This document shows positions 8,135-15,604 of a DNA stretch of 64,000 nucleotides, one piece after another. A program made the translations under genes and the position numbers. This stretch comes from Pseudomonas pharyngis (GTDB lineage Bacteria > Pseudomonadota > Gammaproteobacteria > Pseudomonadales > Pseudomonadaceae), in the NCBI RefSeq assembly GCF_021602345.1, contig NZ_BQID01000004.1, forward strand, positions 62,001 to 126,000. The letters run 5' to 3'. The notes beneath the pieces were generated by a model. It did no database searches and was not told the DNA's origin. It saw nothing but the letters and a program-made list of their open reading frames with translations. Each line of letters starts with the position of its first letter. Position 1 is the first letter of the stretch.

Positions 8135-8422
8135 TTGCAGAGAATTAAGTTGCGCGACGATTTTGCAATCAAACAGGTCACAGGCCTGGAGTGTATTCAT
8201 CTGTCCCCGACAGAACGCTTTCAACTCGACTGTTTTATCGGCCACTACATAAAGACTCGAAACCTGCGTGACGTACCCGATATCGACCGCATCCTGCGCG
8301 CCACCCTCGAAAGCTATCCCTGCCACCCGCCGGTGATGGTCAACGAGCTGAATGCCTGGATCGACAAGACCTTGGGTTATCGGGCCTCCCACCCAGATTT
8401 CACGCAGTTGGACGATCTTTGA
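8135..8422 (+). CDS. Hypothetical protein with a non-ATG start
   Basis: An open frame of 95 codons from a TTG at 8135 (a second TTG at 8153 is also possible); no ATG is available near the start. The product (ECIHLSPTERFQLDCFIGHYIK, then DIDRILRATLESYPCHPP) is hydrophilic and mostly helical. No family is recognised. A strong terminator directly behind it (8425-8458) supports transcription from this strand. The 250 bp upstream are AT-rich and hold no other gene. Confidence 0.5.
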   Translation: MQRIKLRDDFAIKQVTGLECIHLSPTERFQLDCFIGHYIKTRNLRDVPDIDRILRATLESYPCHPPVMVNELNAWIDKTLGYRASHPDFTQLDDL

Positions 8423-8424
8423 TG

Positions 8425-8458
8425 AACGAAAAGCCCCGCAATCGCGGGGCTTTTCGTT
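8425..8458. terminator. Strong bidirectional terminator
   Basis: AACGAAAAGCCCCGC and GCGGGGCTTTTCGTT form perfect 15-bp arms around a 4-nt loop, with A/T flanks. It separates the convergent frames 8135-8422 and 8466-8612. Confidence 0.9.
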
Positions 8459-8465
8459 GTGGCGT

Positions 8466-8612
8466 TCAGGGTTTCAGCAGGGGTTCCCGATCACGTTCGG
8501 ACAACTCGCGGCTGTCGTCATGCTTCCAGGTCTGCTCCTTGTGTTTCTCCCGCTCGATTTCTTCTTCGCTCGGTTCGTCATCTTCTTCAGGACGTTTCTG
8601 CTCGGTTGCCAT
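8466..8612 (-). CDS. Small acidic/charged protein, 48 residues
   Basis: A 48-residue frame starting at an ATG with a GAGGTGAAC ribosome site right upstream. The sequence (MATEQKRPEEDDEPSEEE...) is almost entirely charged or polar, with no hydrophobic core, so it is probably intrinsically disordered. The good ribosome site and the terminator immediately downstream argue for a real gene. No function is suggested by the sequence. Confidence 0.55.
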   Translation of the reverse strand: MATEQKRPEEDDEPSEEEIEREKHKEQTWKHDDSRELSERDREPLLKP

Positions 8613-8652
8613 GTTCACCTCGCTCATGAAATTGATCCATTAAGCGTAGAAC

Positions 8653-8967
8653 TTAAAGCCACCAGCGCAATAGAAAGAAGAACGCCATGCTCAATAGCAT
8701 GCTGAGCAACGTGTTGCGCGTGTAGATCACCAGTGCGATTGCCACTAACGAACTCAGCAGATAAGGGTTATCCCACTGCAGATTCAGTTGTTTGTCCGGC
8801 ATGAACACAATCGGCCCGCAAATCGCGGTCAACATGCCCGGCACGGCAAAACCGAGAAATTGCCGCGCGTTGCTGCTCAACCGTACCGGCAAGCGTGGTT
8901 CGAGAAACACGTAACGATTGAGGAACACCAGAATCCCCATGCCGAAAATCACTGCCCAGACCATCAT
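8653..8967 (-). CDS. azlD: AzlD family branched-chain amino acid exporter, small subunit
   Basis: 104 residues with about four membrane helices. The pattern VFLNRYVFLEPRLPVRLS...QFLGFAVPGMLTAICGPIV is typical of AzlD (YgaH). It overlaps the upstream azlC by 4 bp (ATGA), showing translational coupling. With AzlC it forms the two-subunit exporter for branched-chain amino acids and analogues. Confidence 0.88.
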   Translation of the reverse strand: MMVWAVIFGMGILVFLNRYVFLEPRLPVRLSSNARQFLGFAVPGMLTAICGPIVFMPDKQLNLQWDNPYLLSSLVAIALVIYTRNTLLSMLLSMAFFFLLRWWL

Positions 8968-9662
8968 GTGCGCTCCCGATACAGCTTGTTGCAGATGAAC
9001 CCGGCGGTCATGCCGGCCAGACCCGACAGCACCAGCGCCGAACCCCATTGCCAATAACTGAACAACACCGAGCAAAACAGCGACACCGCCACGCAGACCA
9101 CCGTCGGCACATTGCGCACCACCGGGGTGATCAGAGCGATGAAGGTGGCGGCAATCGAGAAGTCCAGCCCAAGGTGTTCAAGCCCCGGAATGCTGCTGCC
9201 GAGCACAATGCCGGCCAGGGTAAAAAGGTTCCAGGCGATGTAGAACGTCAGGCCGACGCCCAGGGCGTACCAGCGGTTGAACTGCTGACGATCGTGCTGA
9301 CTGGTCAGGGCGAACAGCTCGTCGGTGAGCAAAAAGCCCAAGCCGATGCGCCAACGTCCCGGCAACGGCGAAATCACCTGGCGCATGCTCATGCCGTAAA
9401 GCAAGTGCTGCGAGGTCAGCAGCAGCGTGGTCAGCAGAATCGAGAAAATCCCGGCGCCGCCCTTGAGCATGCCGATCGCCACCAATTGCGCAGCGCCGGC
9501 AAACACGATGCTCGACAGGCCCTGCCCCTGCAGCGGTGTGAGATTGGCTTCGATCGCCATGGAGCCGGCCAGCAGCCCCCAAGGGGCGGTCGCCAGGGAT
9601 AACGGCATGATCGCCGCGGCGCCGCGAAGGAAGGCACTGCGCGGCATTAATGAGTCAGACAT
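8964..9662 (-). CDS. azlC: AzlC family branched-chain amino acid exporter, large subunit
   Basis: 232 residues with six to seven predicted helices. It carries the AzlC signature near the N-terminus (FLRGAAAIMPLSLATAPWGLLAG) and LTDELFALTSQH in the central loop. The ATG at 9662 is preferred over a TTG four codons upstream. It is first in a two-gene operon with azlD. An Lrp-type regulator often sits next to azlCD; none is seen here. Confidence 0.9.
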   Translation of the reverse strand: MSDSLMPRSAFLRGAAAIMPLSLATAPWGLLAGSMAIEANLTPLQGQGLSSIVFAGAAQLVAIGMLKGGAGIFSILLTTLLLTSQHLLYGMSMRQVISPLPGRWRIGLGFLLTDELFALTSQHDRQQFNRWYALGVGLTFYIAWNLFTLAGIVLGSSIPGLEHLGLDFSIAATFIALITPVVRNVPTVVCVAVSLFCSVLFSYWQWGSALVLSGLAGMTAGFICNKLYRERT

Positions 9663-9817
9663 AACACGCTTCAACCGTGAGACAAGGCCCCGGACTCTGC
9701 CAGCAAACGCCCTTTCATGGCTTGAACAATCTTGCGCAGTTGGCGCAAATCCTTCCTTCCGTCAGTCGTTTACGGGCGTAACATGGCAACCATTCACACA
9801 CGCGTCAGGGAGACGAC

Positions 9818-10204
9818 ATGCTGTATCGAATAGCCGCCGACGGGCTGGTGCTGTTTCATTTGCTGTTCATTCTGTTCGTGCTGTTCGGCGGACTGCTGGT
9901 GCTCAAGTGGCCGCGGCTGATGTGGCTGCATTTGCCAGCAGCGGCATGGGGCGTGGCGGTCGAGGTGTTGCACCTGACCTGTCCGCTGACCTATTGGGAA
10001 AACCTGATGCGCCACGCCGCCGGGCAGACCGAATACGCCGGCGGATTCATCGAACATTACATCTGGCCGATCATCTACCCGGCGGGGCTGACCCCGCAGA
10101 TTCAGTTGGTACTGGGCAGCGTGGTGCTGGTGGCCAACCTGCTGGTCTACGGGCGCCTGATCCGCCGCTGGAAACTCAGACGCGCCGCGCGCATTCCGTT
10201 TTAG
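9818..10204 (+). CDS. DUF2784 membrane protein
   Basis: 128 residues with three or four hydrophobic segments. The DUF2784 phrases are present: LYRIAADGLVLFHLLFILFVLFGG, LTCPLTYWEN and GGFIEHYIWPIIYP. The start is supported by CAGGGAGACGAC. The family has conserved Cys, His and Trp but no established function. Its stop overlaps the convergent DUF3087 stop by 4 bp. Confidence 0.82.
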   Translation: MLYRIAADGLVLFHLLFILFVLFGGLLVLKWPRLMWLHLPAAAWGVAVEVLHLTCPLTYWENLMRHAAGQTEYAGGFIEHYIWPIIYPAGLTPQIQLVLGSVVLVANLLVYGRLIRRWKLRRAARIPF

Positions 10205-10722
10205 CGCGCTTTCAAGGTTTCCAGCCAGGCCGGATCGAGGCGCGTCTGATCGGTGTCCAGGCCCAGCGCCTCCATCCGCGCCTTGTGCGCTTCGACTTCC
10301 CGGTGCAATTGCGCGTGATCGCTGGAGTTGCCATCCAGTTCATGCATCTGGGTCAGGCCCAGGTGATAGAAACGCAGCACTTTCATTGCCACCGGATCAC
10401 CCTTCTCCACTGCCGCCGTCACCTGATGCATCACATTGGTGACGCTCATCAGGCTGCGCTTGAGCCGCCAGCCGTACACTGCCGGAGCCATCCAGGTCTG
10501 GTTCCAGAAACGCCCGCGCAGCAACGCCGCCGTCAGCAGAAATGCGCCAAACACCCCGCCAACATTGAACCGCAGATTATCCCCGCCCGGCTCGCCGAAC
10601 AGCGCCACCGCCGCCGTCGAAAACGCCATCGCCAGCACCAGAAACAGCAACGCGATGATCAGCGTGCTGCGCCGGGTCTGCTGGCGATAAGTCATGGCAT
10701 CGATCGGTTGAATCTCGAACAT
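10201..10722 (-). CDS. DUF3087 membrane protein
   Basis: 173 residues. Two membrane helices lie at about residues 20-44 and 52-68, followed by a helical cytosolic domain (MSVTNVMHQVTAAVEKGDPVAMKVLRFYH). Length and layout fit the DUF3087 family of gamma-proteobacteria. No function is known. It converges on the DUF2784 gene with overlapping ends. Confidence 0.78.
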   Translation of the reverse strand: MFEIQPIDAMTYRQQTRRSTLIIALLFLVLAMAFSTAAVALFGEPGGDNLRFNVGGVFGAFLLTAALLRGRFWNQTWMAPAVYGWRLKRSLMSVTNVMHQVTAAVEKGDPVAMKVLRFYHLGLTQMHELDGNSSDHAQLHREVEAHKARMEALGLDTDQTRLDPAWLETLKAR

Positions 10723-10932
10723 CGCGACAGGCTTCCATGGCTTGAGTTAAAAAGAGGCTGCGCATTATCGCCTCTGAGGCGGATTTAGCTATGCTGGAGC
10801 GCCTTTTCATCTTTTCAAAGTCCAACGGGGACATGGCGATACCACGCAGATCGTGCCATCTTCATTCATGGATACACACTATTCGGATGCCATTGGCCAT
10901 GCCGGCAATGACATCGTTTTAAGGATCACTGC

Positions 10933-12306
10933 ATGACCCAACGACACGTAATCAATGCCTCGGTCAGCCCGAAAGGCAGCCTCGAAACCCTTTCTCAACG
11001 TGAAGTTCAGCAACTGAGCCAGGCCGGAACCGGCAGCACCTACACCCTCTTTCGCCAGTGCGCCCTGGCCATCCTCAATACCGGCGCCCATGTCGACAAC
11101 GCAAAGACCATCCTTGAAGCCTACAAAGACTTCGAAATCCGTATCCACCAGCAGGATCGCGGCGTGCGTCTGGAACTGTTGAACGCCCCGGCCGACGCCT
11201 TCGTCGACGGCGAAATGATCGCCAGCACCCGGGAAATGCTGTTCAGCGCCCTGCGCGACATCGTCTACACCGAAAACGAACTCGACGCCCTGAGCATCGA
11301 CCTCAGCACCTCCCAGGGCATCAGCGACTACGTCTTCCACCTGCTGCGCAACGCGCGCACCCTGCGTCCGGGCGTCGAGCCGAAAATCGTCGTGTGCTGG
11401 GGCGGCCACTCGATCAACACCGAAGAATACAAATACACCAAGAAAGTCGGCCACGAACTGGGTCTGCGCAGCCTCGATATCTGCACCGGCTGCGGCCCGG
11501 GCGTGATGAAAGGCCCGATGAAAGGCGCGACCATCGCCCACGCCAAACAGCGAATTCACGGCGGCCGTTACCTCGGTCTGACCGAGCCGGGCATCATCGC
11601 CGCCGAAGCGCCGAACCCGATCGTCAACGAACTGGTGATCCTGCCGGACATTGAAAAACGCCTGGAAGCCTTCGTCCGCGTCGGCCACGGCATCATCATC
11701 TTCCCGGGCGGCGCCGGCACTGCCGAAGAGTTCCTGTACCTGCTGGGCATCCTGATGCACCCGGACAACGCCGGCCTGCCGTTTCCGGTGATCCTGACCG
11801 GGCCGAAACATGCCGCGCCGTACCTGGAACAACTGGACGCCTTCGTCACCGCCACCCTCGGCGAAGCGGCGAAACAGCACTACGAAATCATCATCGACGA
11901 CCCGGCCGAAGTGGCGCGGCAGATGACCGCGGGCCTCAAAGCGGTGAAGCAGTTCCGCCGCGAGCGCAACGATGCGTTCCACTTCAACTGGCTGCTGAAA
12001 ATCGACGAAGGCTTCCAGCGCCCGTTCGACCCGACCCACGAAAACATGGCCAACCTCAAGCTGCACCGCGACCAGCCGTCTCATGAACTGGCGGCCAACC
12101 TGCGCCGCGCGTTCTCCGGGATTGTCGCCGGCAACGTCAAGGACAAGGGCATTCGTCTGATCGAGGAACACGGGCCGTATCAGATCCGTGGCGACGCCGC
12201 GATCATGCAGCCGCTCGATCTGCTGCTCAAAGCCTTCGTCGCCCAGCACCGGATGAAACTGCCGGGCGGCGCGGCGTATGTGCCGTGCTATCGCGTGGTG
12301 TCCTGA
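10933..12306 (+). CDS. ppnN: Pyrimidine/purine nucleotide 5'-monophosphate nucleosidase PpnN
   Basis: 457 residues. The LOG-family motif PGGAGTAEE, which holds the catalytic Arg/Glu environment, lies at about residues 258-266. The ribose-5-phosphate site includes CTGCGPGVMKGPMKGA. PpnN (YgdH) has the extra N-terminal domain of about 150 residues and a C-terminal regulatory domain; both are present at full length. The enzyme splits NMPs into base and ribose 5-phosphate and is activated by (p)ppGpp in E. coli. The gene is monocistronic, with a hairpin behind it. Confidence 0.92.
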   Translation: MTQRHVINASVSPKGSLETLSQREVQQLSQAGTGSTYTLFRQCALAILNTGAHVDNAKTILEAYKDFEIRIHQQDRGVRLELLNAPADAFVDGEMIASTREMLFSALRDIVYTENELDALSIDLSTSQGISDYVFHLLRNARTLRPGVEPKIVVCWGGHSINTEEYKYTKKVGHELGLRSLDICTGCGPGVMKGPMKGATIAHAKQRIHGGRYLGLTEPGIIAAEAPNPIVNELVILPDIEKRLEAFVRVGHGIIIFPGGAGTAEEFLYLLGILMHPDNAGLPFPVILTGPKHAAPYLEQLDAFVTATLGEAAKQHYEIIIDDPAEVARQMTAGLKAVKQFRRERNDAFHFNWLLKIDEGFQRPFDPTHENMANLKLHRDQPSHELAANLRRAFSGIVAGNVKDKGIRLIEEHGPYQIRGDAAIMQPLDLLLKAFVAQHRMKLPGGAAYVPCYRVVS

Positions 12307-12322
12307 CACCGCCAATGAATAA

Positions 12323-12345
12323 GCCTGAAGACCCATTCTTCAGGC
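12323..12345 (+). terminator. Hairpin after ppnN
   Basis: GCCTGAAGA and TCTTCAGGC with a 5-nt loop, 17 bp after the ppnN stop. There is no T-run, so it is either a weak terminator or part of the following repeat region. Confidence 0.5.
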
Positions 12346-12358
12346 CATCCCATAACAC

Positions 12359-12448
12359 TGTGGGAGCGGGCTTGCCCGCGAAGGGGCCATCGAATTCAGC
12401 ATCTTTGTTGACTGACGGACCGCCTTCGCGAGCAAGCTCGCTCCCACA
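12359..12448. repeat. REP doublet (inverted pair)
   Basis: TGTGGGAGCGGGCTTGCCCG at 12359-12378 continues to 12382, and a near-inverse copy (TTCGCGAGCAAGCTCGCTCC...) lies at 12425-12448. The two are separated by about 42 bp. This is the widespread fluorescens-group REP/REPIN arrangement, each copy being a small hairpin. It fills the gap between ppnN and the response regulator. Confidence 0.85.
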
Positions 12449-12463
12449 AAAAGAGTGTGAACC

Positions 12464-13201
12464 ATGGATCACATCAACCACATCCTGATCGTCGACGATG
12501 ACCGCGAGATCCGCGAACTGGTCGGCAATTACCTGACAAAAAACGGCCTGCGCAGCACCGTGGTCGCCGATGGCCGGCAGATGCGCAGCTTTCTGGAAGC
12601 CAACACGGTCGACCTGATCGTGCTCGACATCATGCTCCCCGGCGATGACGGGTTGGTGCTGTGCCGCGAGTTGCGCGCCGGCAAGCACAAGGCGATCCCG
12701 ATCCTGATGCTCACCGCGCGCGACGACCAGACAGACCGCATCCTCGGCCTGGAAATGGGCGCCGACGATTACCTGACCAAACCCTTCGCCGCCCGCGAGC
12801 TGCTGGCGCGGATCAACGCCGTGCTGCGCCGCACGCGAATGCTGCCGCCCAATCTGCTGATCACCGAAACCGGGCGGCTGCTCGCGTTCGGCCGCTGGCG
12901 CCTGGACACCACCGCCCGCCACCTGCTCGATGAAGACGACACCATGGTCGCCCTCAGCGGCGCCGAGTATCGCCTGCTCCGGGTGTTTCTCGATCATCCG
13001 CAACGGGTGCTCAGCCGCGACCAGTTGCTCAATCTGACTCAGGGGCGCGACGCCGACCTGTTCGACCGCTCCATCGATTTGCTGGTCAGCCGCCTGCGTC
13101 AGCGGCTGCTGGACGACTCCCGCGAGCCGACTTACATCAAGACCGTGCGCAACGAGGGTTATGTGTTCTCCTTCGCCGTGGAGATGCTCGCCGAATCCTG
13201 A
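12464..13201 (+). CDS. OmpR-family response regulator, no linked kinase
   Basis: 245 residues. The receiver domain (about 1-120) has the acidic pair (VDDDRE), the phosphorylatable Asp in VDLIVLDIMLPGDDG (about residue 56), the conserved Thr/Lys region (LMLTARDDQ; YLTKPFAARE). The C-terminal winged helix (about 145-240) has LSGAEYRLLRVFLDHPQRVLSR and ends with IKTVRNEGYVF. No histidine kinase gene follows, which is unusual for this type. The next gene is the repeat-containing secreted protein, with a direct repeat in between that could be its target. Confidence 0.88.
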   Translation: MDHINHILIVDDDREIRELVGNYLTKNGLRSTVVADGRQMRSFLEANTVDLIVLDIMLPGDDGLVLCRELRAGKHKAIPILMLTARDDQTDRILGLEMGADDYLTKPFAARELLARINAVLRRTRMLPPNLLITETGRLLAFGRWRLDTTARHLLDEDDTMVALSGAEYRLLRVFLDHPQRVLSRDQLLNLTQGRDADLFDRSIDLLVSRLRQRLLDDSREPTYIKTVRNEGYVFSFAVEMLAES

Positions 13202-13240
13202 TGGATTTGTATCGCTCTGTATAAATTCGCCGCGCAGATA

Positions 13241-13266
13241 CGTAACCGGTGTTTTTGGGCCGTAAC
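13241..13266 (+). promoter_or_regulatory. Direct repeat CGTAAC upstream of the repeat protein gene
   Basis: CGTAAC occurs at 13241 and again at 13261, exactly 20 bp apart (two helical turns), in the 152-bp gap between the response regulator and the gene at 13354. OmpR-type regulators usually bind direct repeats in phase with the helix, more often 10-11 bp apart. This is a candidate site only. Confidence 0.3.
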
Positions 13267-13353
13267 ACCACATATCAGCGATACACCCTCGCGTTTGAAT
13301 GAACCCACCAGAAAGCACTGGTTCACTCATCATCAAACGCAAGGAGAAGCACC

Positions 13354-13731
13354 ATGTTCAAGTCCTCGAAATCCCTGGTACTCGCAATCAGCCTGCTCGG
13401 TGGCCTGGCCCTGACCGACCTGGCGTCCGCCAGCTCCCAGCCGCTGGTCGCCGAATACGGCGCGGAAAACCTGCAGAAGGATCGTGTTGCCGAAGGTGGC
13501 GCGGATCGCTTGCAGGAACTGCGTGAACGCGTGGCTGAAGGCGGTGCCGATCGTTTGCAGGAACTGCGCGAACGCGTGGCTGAAGGCGGCGCCGACCGTT
13601 TACAGGAACTGCGTGAGCGCGTCGCGGAGGGTGGCGCAGATCGCCTTCAGGAACTGCGCGAACGTTCGGCCCGCAGCGTACTGGTCGCCGAGAACCGTCC
13701 CGAGTTCGGTTCCAAGTATCAGCGCTACTGA
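13354..13731 (+). CDS. Secreted repeat protein with 4 x 15-residue repeats and a shared C-terminal tag
   Basis: 125 residues, ATG behind AAGGAGAAGCACC. Residues 1-27 are a Sec signal peptide (cleavage near ASAS). Residues 44-103 are four perfect copies of RVAEGGADRLQELRE. Residues 111-125 are VAENRPEFGSKYQRY, the C-terminus. The gene at 17504-17752 ends in exactly the same 15 residues. Proteins with AEGGADR-type repeats are common in pseudomonads and sometimes carry the uninformative label 'phage infection protein'; their role is not known to me. The repeats are amphipathic and charged, so a soluble periplasmic or extracellular helical rod is plausible. Confidence 0.8.
   Translation: MFKSSKSLVLAISLLGGLALTDLASASSQPLVAEYGAENLQKDRVAEGGADRLQELRERVAEGGADRLQELRERVAEGGADRLQELRERVAEGGADRLQELRERSARSVLVAENRPEFGSKYQRY
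13483..13662 (+). repeat. Four 45-bp in-frame tandem repeats
   Basis: Four consecutive 45-bp units encode identical 15-residue repeats. The DNA copies differ at many third codon positions (for example GTT/GTG/GTC for Val, GGT/GGC for Gly), while the protein copies do not differ. This is old duplication under selection on the protein, not recent slippage. Confidence 0.9.
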
Positions 13732-13761
13732 TCGGCTGTACCCGTCGTACTCGATTCCTGC

Positions 13762-13780
13762 CGGGGGTGTCACACCCCCG
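13762..13780. terminator. Hairpin spanning the stop codon of the terpene gene
   Basis: CGGGGGTG and CACCCCCG are separated by only TCA, which is the (reverse-strand) TGA stop codon of the 13770-15317 gene. No T-run follows in either direction. It may act as a 3'-end stabiliser or weak bidirectional terminator between convergent genes. Confidence 0.5.
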
Positions 13781-15317
13781 CAGCGATCACGACTTCCCGG
13801 TAACGAGGCACTGTCAGATGCCATGCAATATTGCCGTGCCATTGCACCTCGAGCGTCCGGGCACTGCGCAAGACTTGTTCGCGTAAAACATCGTCGCACT
13901 CAAGTCGATCCAGCTCGCGCGGCAAGCGCCGTTGCAGCTTGAAAAACTCACCGGCCCACACATCGATTCGACGGCGAACCTCGCTGGCAGCTTCACGCGG
14001 GGAACATTGTCGATGATGAATGAGATGAGTCAGCAGGTTGTACACGTCCTCCATGGGTTTTTTCATGATGGAGAAAGACAACAAGTCATTAACAGCCTTC
14101 AGCAGGTTCAAGCTCAGCCTGCGTAGCGCCTGCCAGATGTCGCTGTAATAAACACGAGATGGCAGGTGTACACGATCGGCGAAGTAATTGAATTCCACAC
14201 ACACCTGAAACCCGCCGGCATTGCGCCAGACACTTTCAAAATCCTGTTCGGCCGGCTGCGAACCTTCAAGCCGATGCATCGCTGCGCGCAAACAGGGATA
14301 GAGATAACTTTCATATTGCTCAAGCGTTCGTTGTCGCCACTGCGCGGGCATCTGCGCCCCCGCCTGCTGAATGATGTCCGCCAGACCGCCCGCCAGACCG
14401 GTGCAAAACGGTTGTCCATCGCGGCTTGCCATCTCATGCACGTCACGGATGCTCTGCTCCAGTAACTCAGGTGCCTGACTCAAATCCTCATCGGCCAGAT
14501 CGTCTTGACAACTGAACCACCCGGTGAGGTGAGCAAACAACAGAAGGTCCTCACAGCCTGCATCGGGCCACATATAACCGGCGTAGAGCCCTGGCTGGTA
14601 TATATCAAGTTGATGACGCGCATGCGGCCCATCCTCCAGCCCCAGTCGAATCAGCCATTGGCGAGTATGCAGTTCCGCTGCCTGAGCATGGGGGCTTAGC
14701 GCAAATGAAAGCCGTTGCAGCCGAGGTGGAAGAGCGAAGTCTTTTCGATGCTGTTTGATTAACGCGTCACGGTCACGAAGCTGCTTGTGCCACCCGCGTA
14801 CGGTCGAGATGTCGTGCTGCCTGAAAATTAACTGCAGCCAGACGGTGAACTGTGCCGCATCTCGCCTGATTTCGCCAAAAACCGCATGCAGACTTGACCA
14901 TCTCCAATCCATCGCTTCATCGGAATTCACCTTGGGATCCACTCGACTGAGCCCGACAAAGACGTGGTCATACTCGTTCTCGATCAAACCATTCGAAACC
15001 GGTGTCCGATAAACGAAGGCCTCGACCTCGATCAGCGCTGGGCAGTCCAGTCCCATTTCTTCGAACAATCGTCGTCTGGCTGCCGCAAGGATCGGTTCGC
15101 CGGCTCGAGGATGACCACAACACGTATTAGTCCATAATCCTTGAGAGTGATATTTGCCCAGCGCCCGTTTTTGCAGGAGCAGTCGGCCTTTCAAATCGAA
15201 AATGAAGATGGAGAAGGCGCGATGCAAAAGTCCGTCGCGGTGAACCTGCATTTTTTCGGCAGTTCCGGTTTCCCGATCGTATTCATCTACAAGAATCAGC
15301 TCTTCCATTCTCGTCAC
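13770..15317 (-). CDS. Fusion: type 1 isopentenyl-diphosphate isomerase + class I terpene synthase
   Basis: 515 residues. Residues about 1-180 are a Nudix-fold IDI: metal ligands H26, H32, H69, E113 and E115, and catalytic Cys67 in TNTCCGHP. Residues about 205-515 are a bacterial class I terpene synthase: Asp-rich D272-D273-L-A-D276, pyrophosphate-sensor R365 (45 residues before the NSE site), NSE-type N410-D-L-L-S414, and the C-terminal R505-Y506 pair. The usual third NSE ligand Glu is Met418. The start is taken as GTG at 15317 because GAAGGG lies 5 bp before it; an ATG three codons in is possible. It is divergent from a prenyl diphosphate synthase. Inference: the fused isomerase supplies DMAPP for a locally made prenyl diphosphate that the second half cyclises. 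The product cannot be predicted. Confidence 0.88.
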   Translation of the reverse strand: MTRMEELILVDEYDRETGTAEKMQVHRDGLLHRAFSIFIFDLKGRLLLQKRALGKYHSQGLWTNTCCGHPRAGEPILAAARRRLFEEMGLDCPALIEVEAFVYRTPVSNGLIENEYDHVFVGLSRVDPKVNSDEAMDWRWSSLHAVFGEIRRDAAQFTVWLQLIFRQHDISTVRGWHKQLRDRDALIKQHRKDFALPPRLQRLSFALSPHAQAAELHTRQWLIRLGLEDGPHARHQLDIYQPGLYAGYMWPDAGCEDLLLFAHLTGWFSCQDDLADEDLSQAPELLEQSIRDVHEMASRDGQPFCTGLAGGLADIIQQAGAQMPAQWRQRTLEQYESYLYPCLRAAMHRLEGSQPAEQDFESVWRNAGGFQVCVEFNYFADRVHLPSRVYYSDIWQALRRLSLNLLKAVNDLLSFSIMKKPMEDVYNLLTHLIHHRQCSPREAASEVRRRIDVWAGEFFKLQRRLPRELDRLECDDVLREQVLRSARTLEVQWHGNIAWHLTVPRYREVVIAAGV

Positions 15318-15604
15318 CGTCGCCCTTCAAGACTGGACGATACGTCGGACCAGGCTTCACTTTGCATGTGGGGTTAAAACTTCATTCTAAAACTAGACAA
15401 ATTTGAGCAAGTGACAAGTTCGGCACTCAACCTCTCTTCAGACAACATCTGGATATATCTGAAAATTCTACAGTCGATAACCAATCGGTTTTTACTTGAG
15501 CATGAATCGCCACAAAAAATACGCTACGTTTCAACTGTCACTCCCGTATAACCCGCCCTTGCCAGAAGTACGCTGTTGGCAACCCGCCCAAAGAGTCTTC
15601 TGCA
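15318..15604. promoter_or_regulatory. AT-rich divergent promoter region of the terpene locus
   Basis: 287 bp between the two divergent terpene genes, visibly poorer in GC than the rest of the window. TCAGA/TCTGA elements recur around 15440-15465 (CTTCAGACAACATCTGG, then ATATCTGAAAA), forming imperfect inverted repeats that could be a regulator site. No clear sigma-70 hexamer pair or lux box is evident. Confidence 0.4.

Noticed and set aside
10879-12336. 485-codon minus-strand frame opposite ppnN
   Set aside because: Antisense shadow of a complete, well-conserved PpnN.
13354-13731. CRISPR array (because of the regular 45-bp repeats)
   Set aside because: The units are contiguous, in-frame and without spacers. 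They encode a repeat protein.
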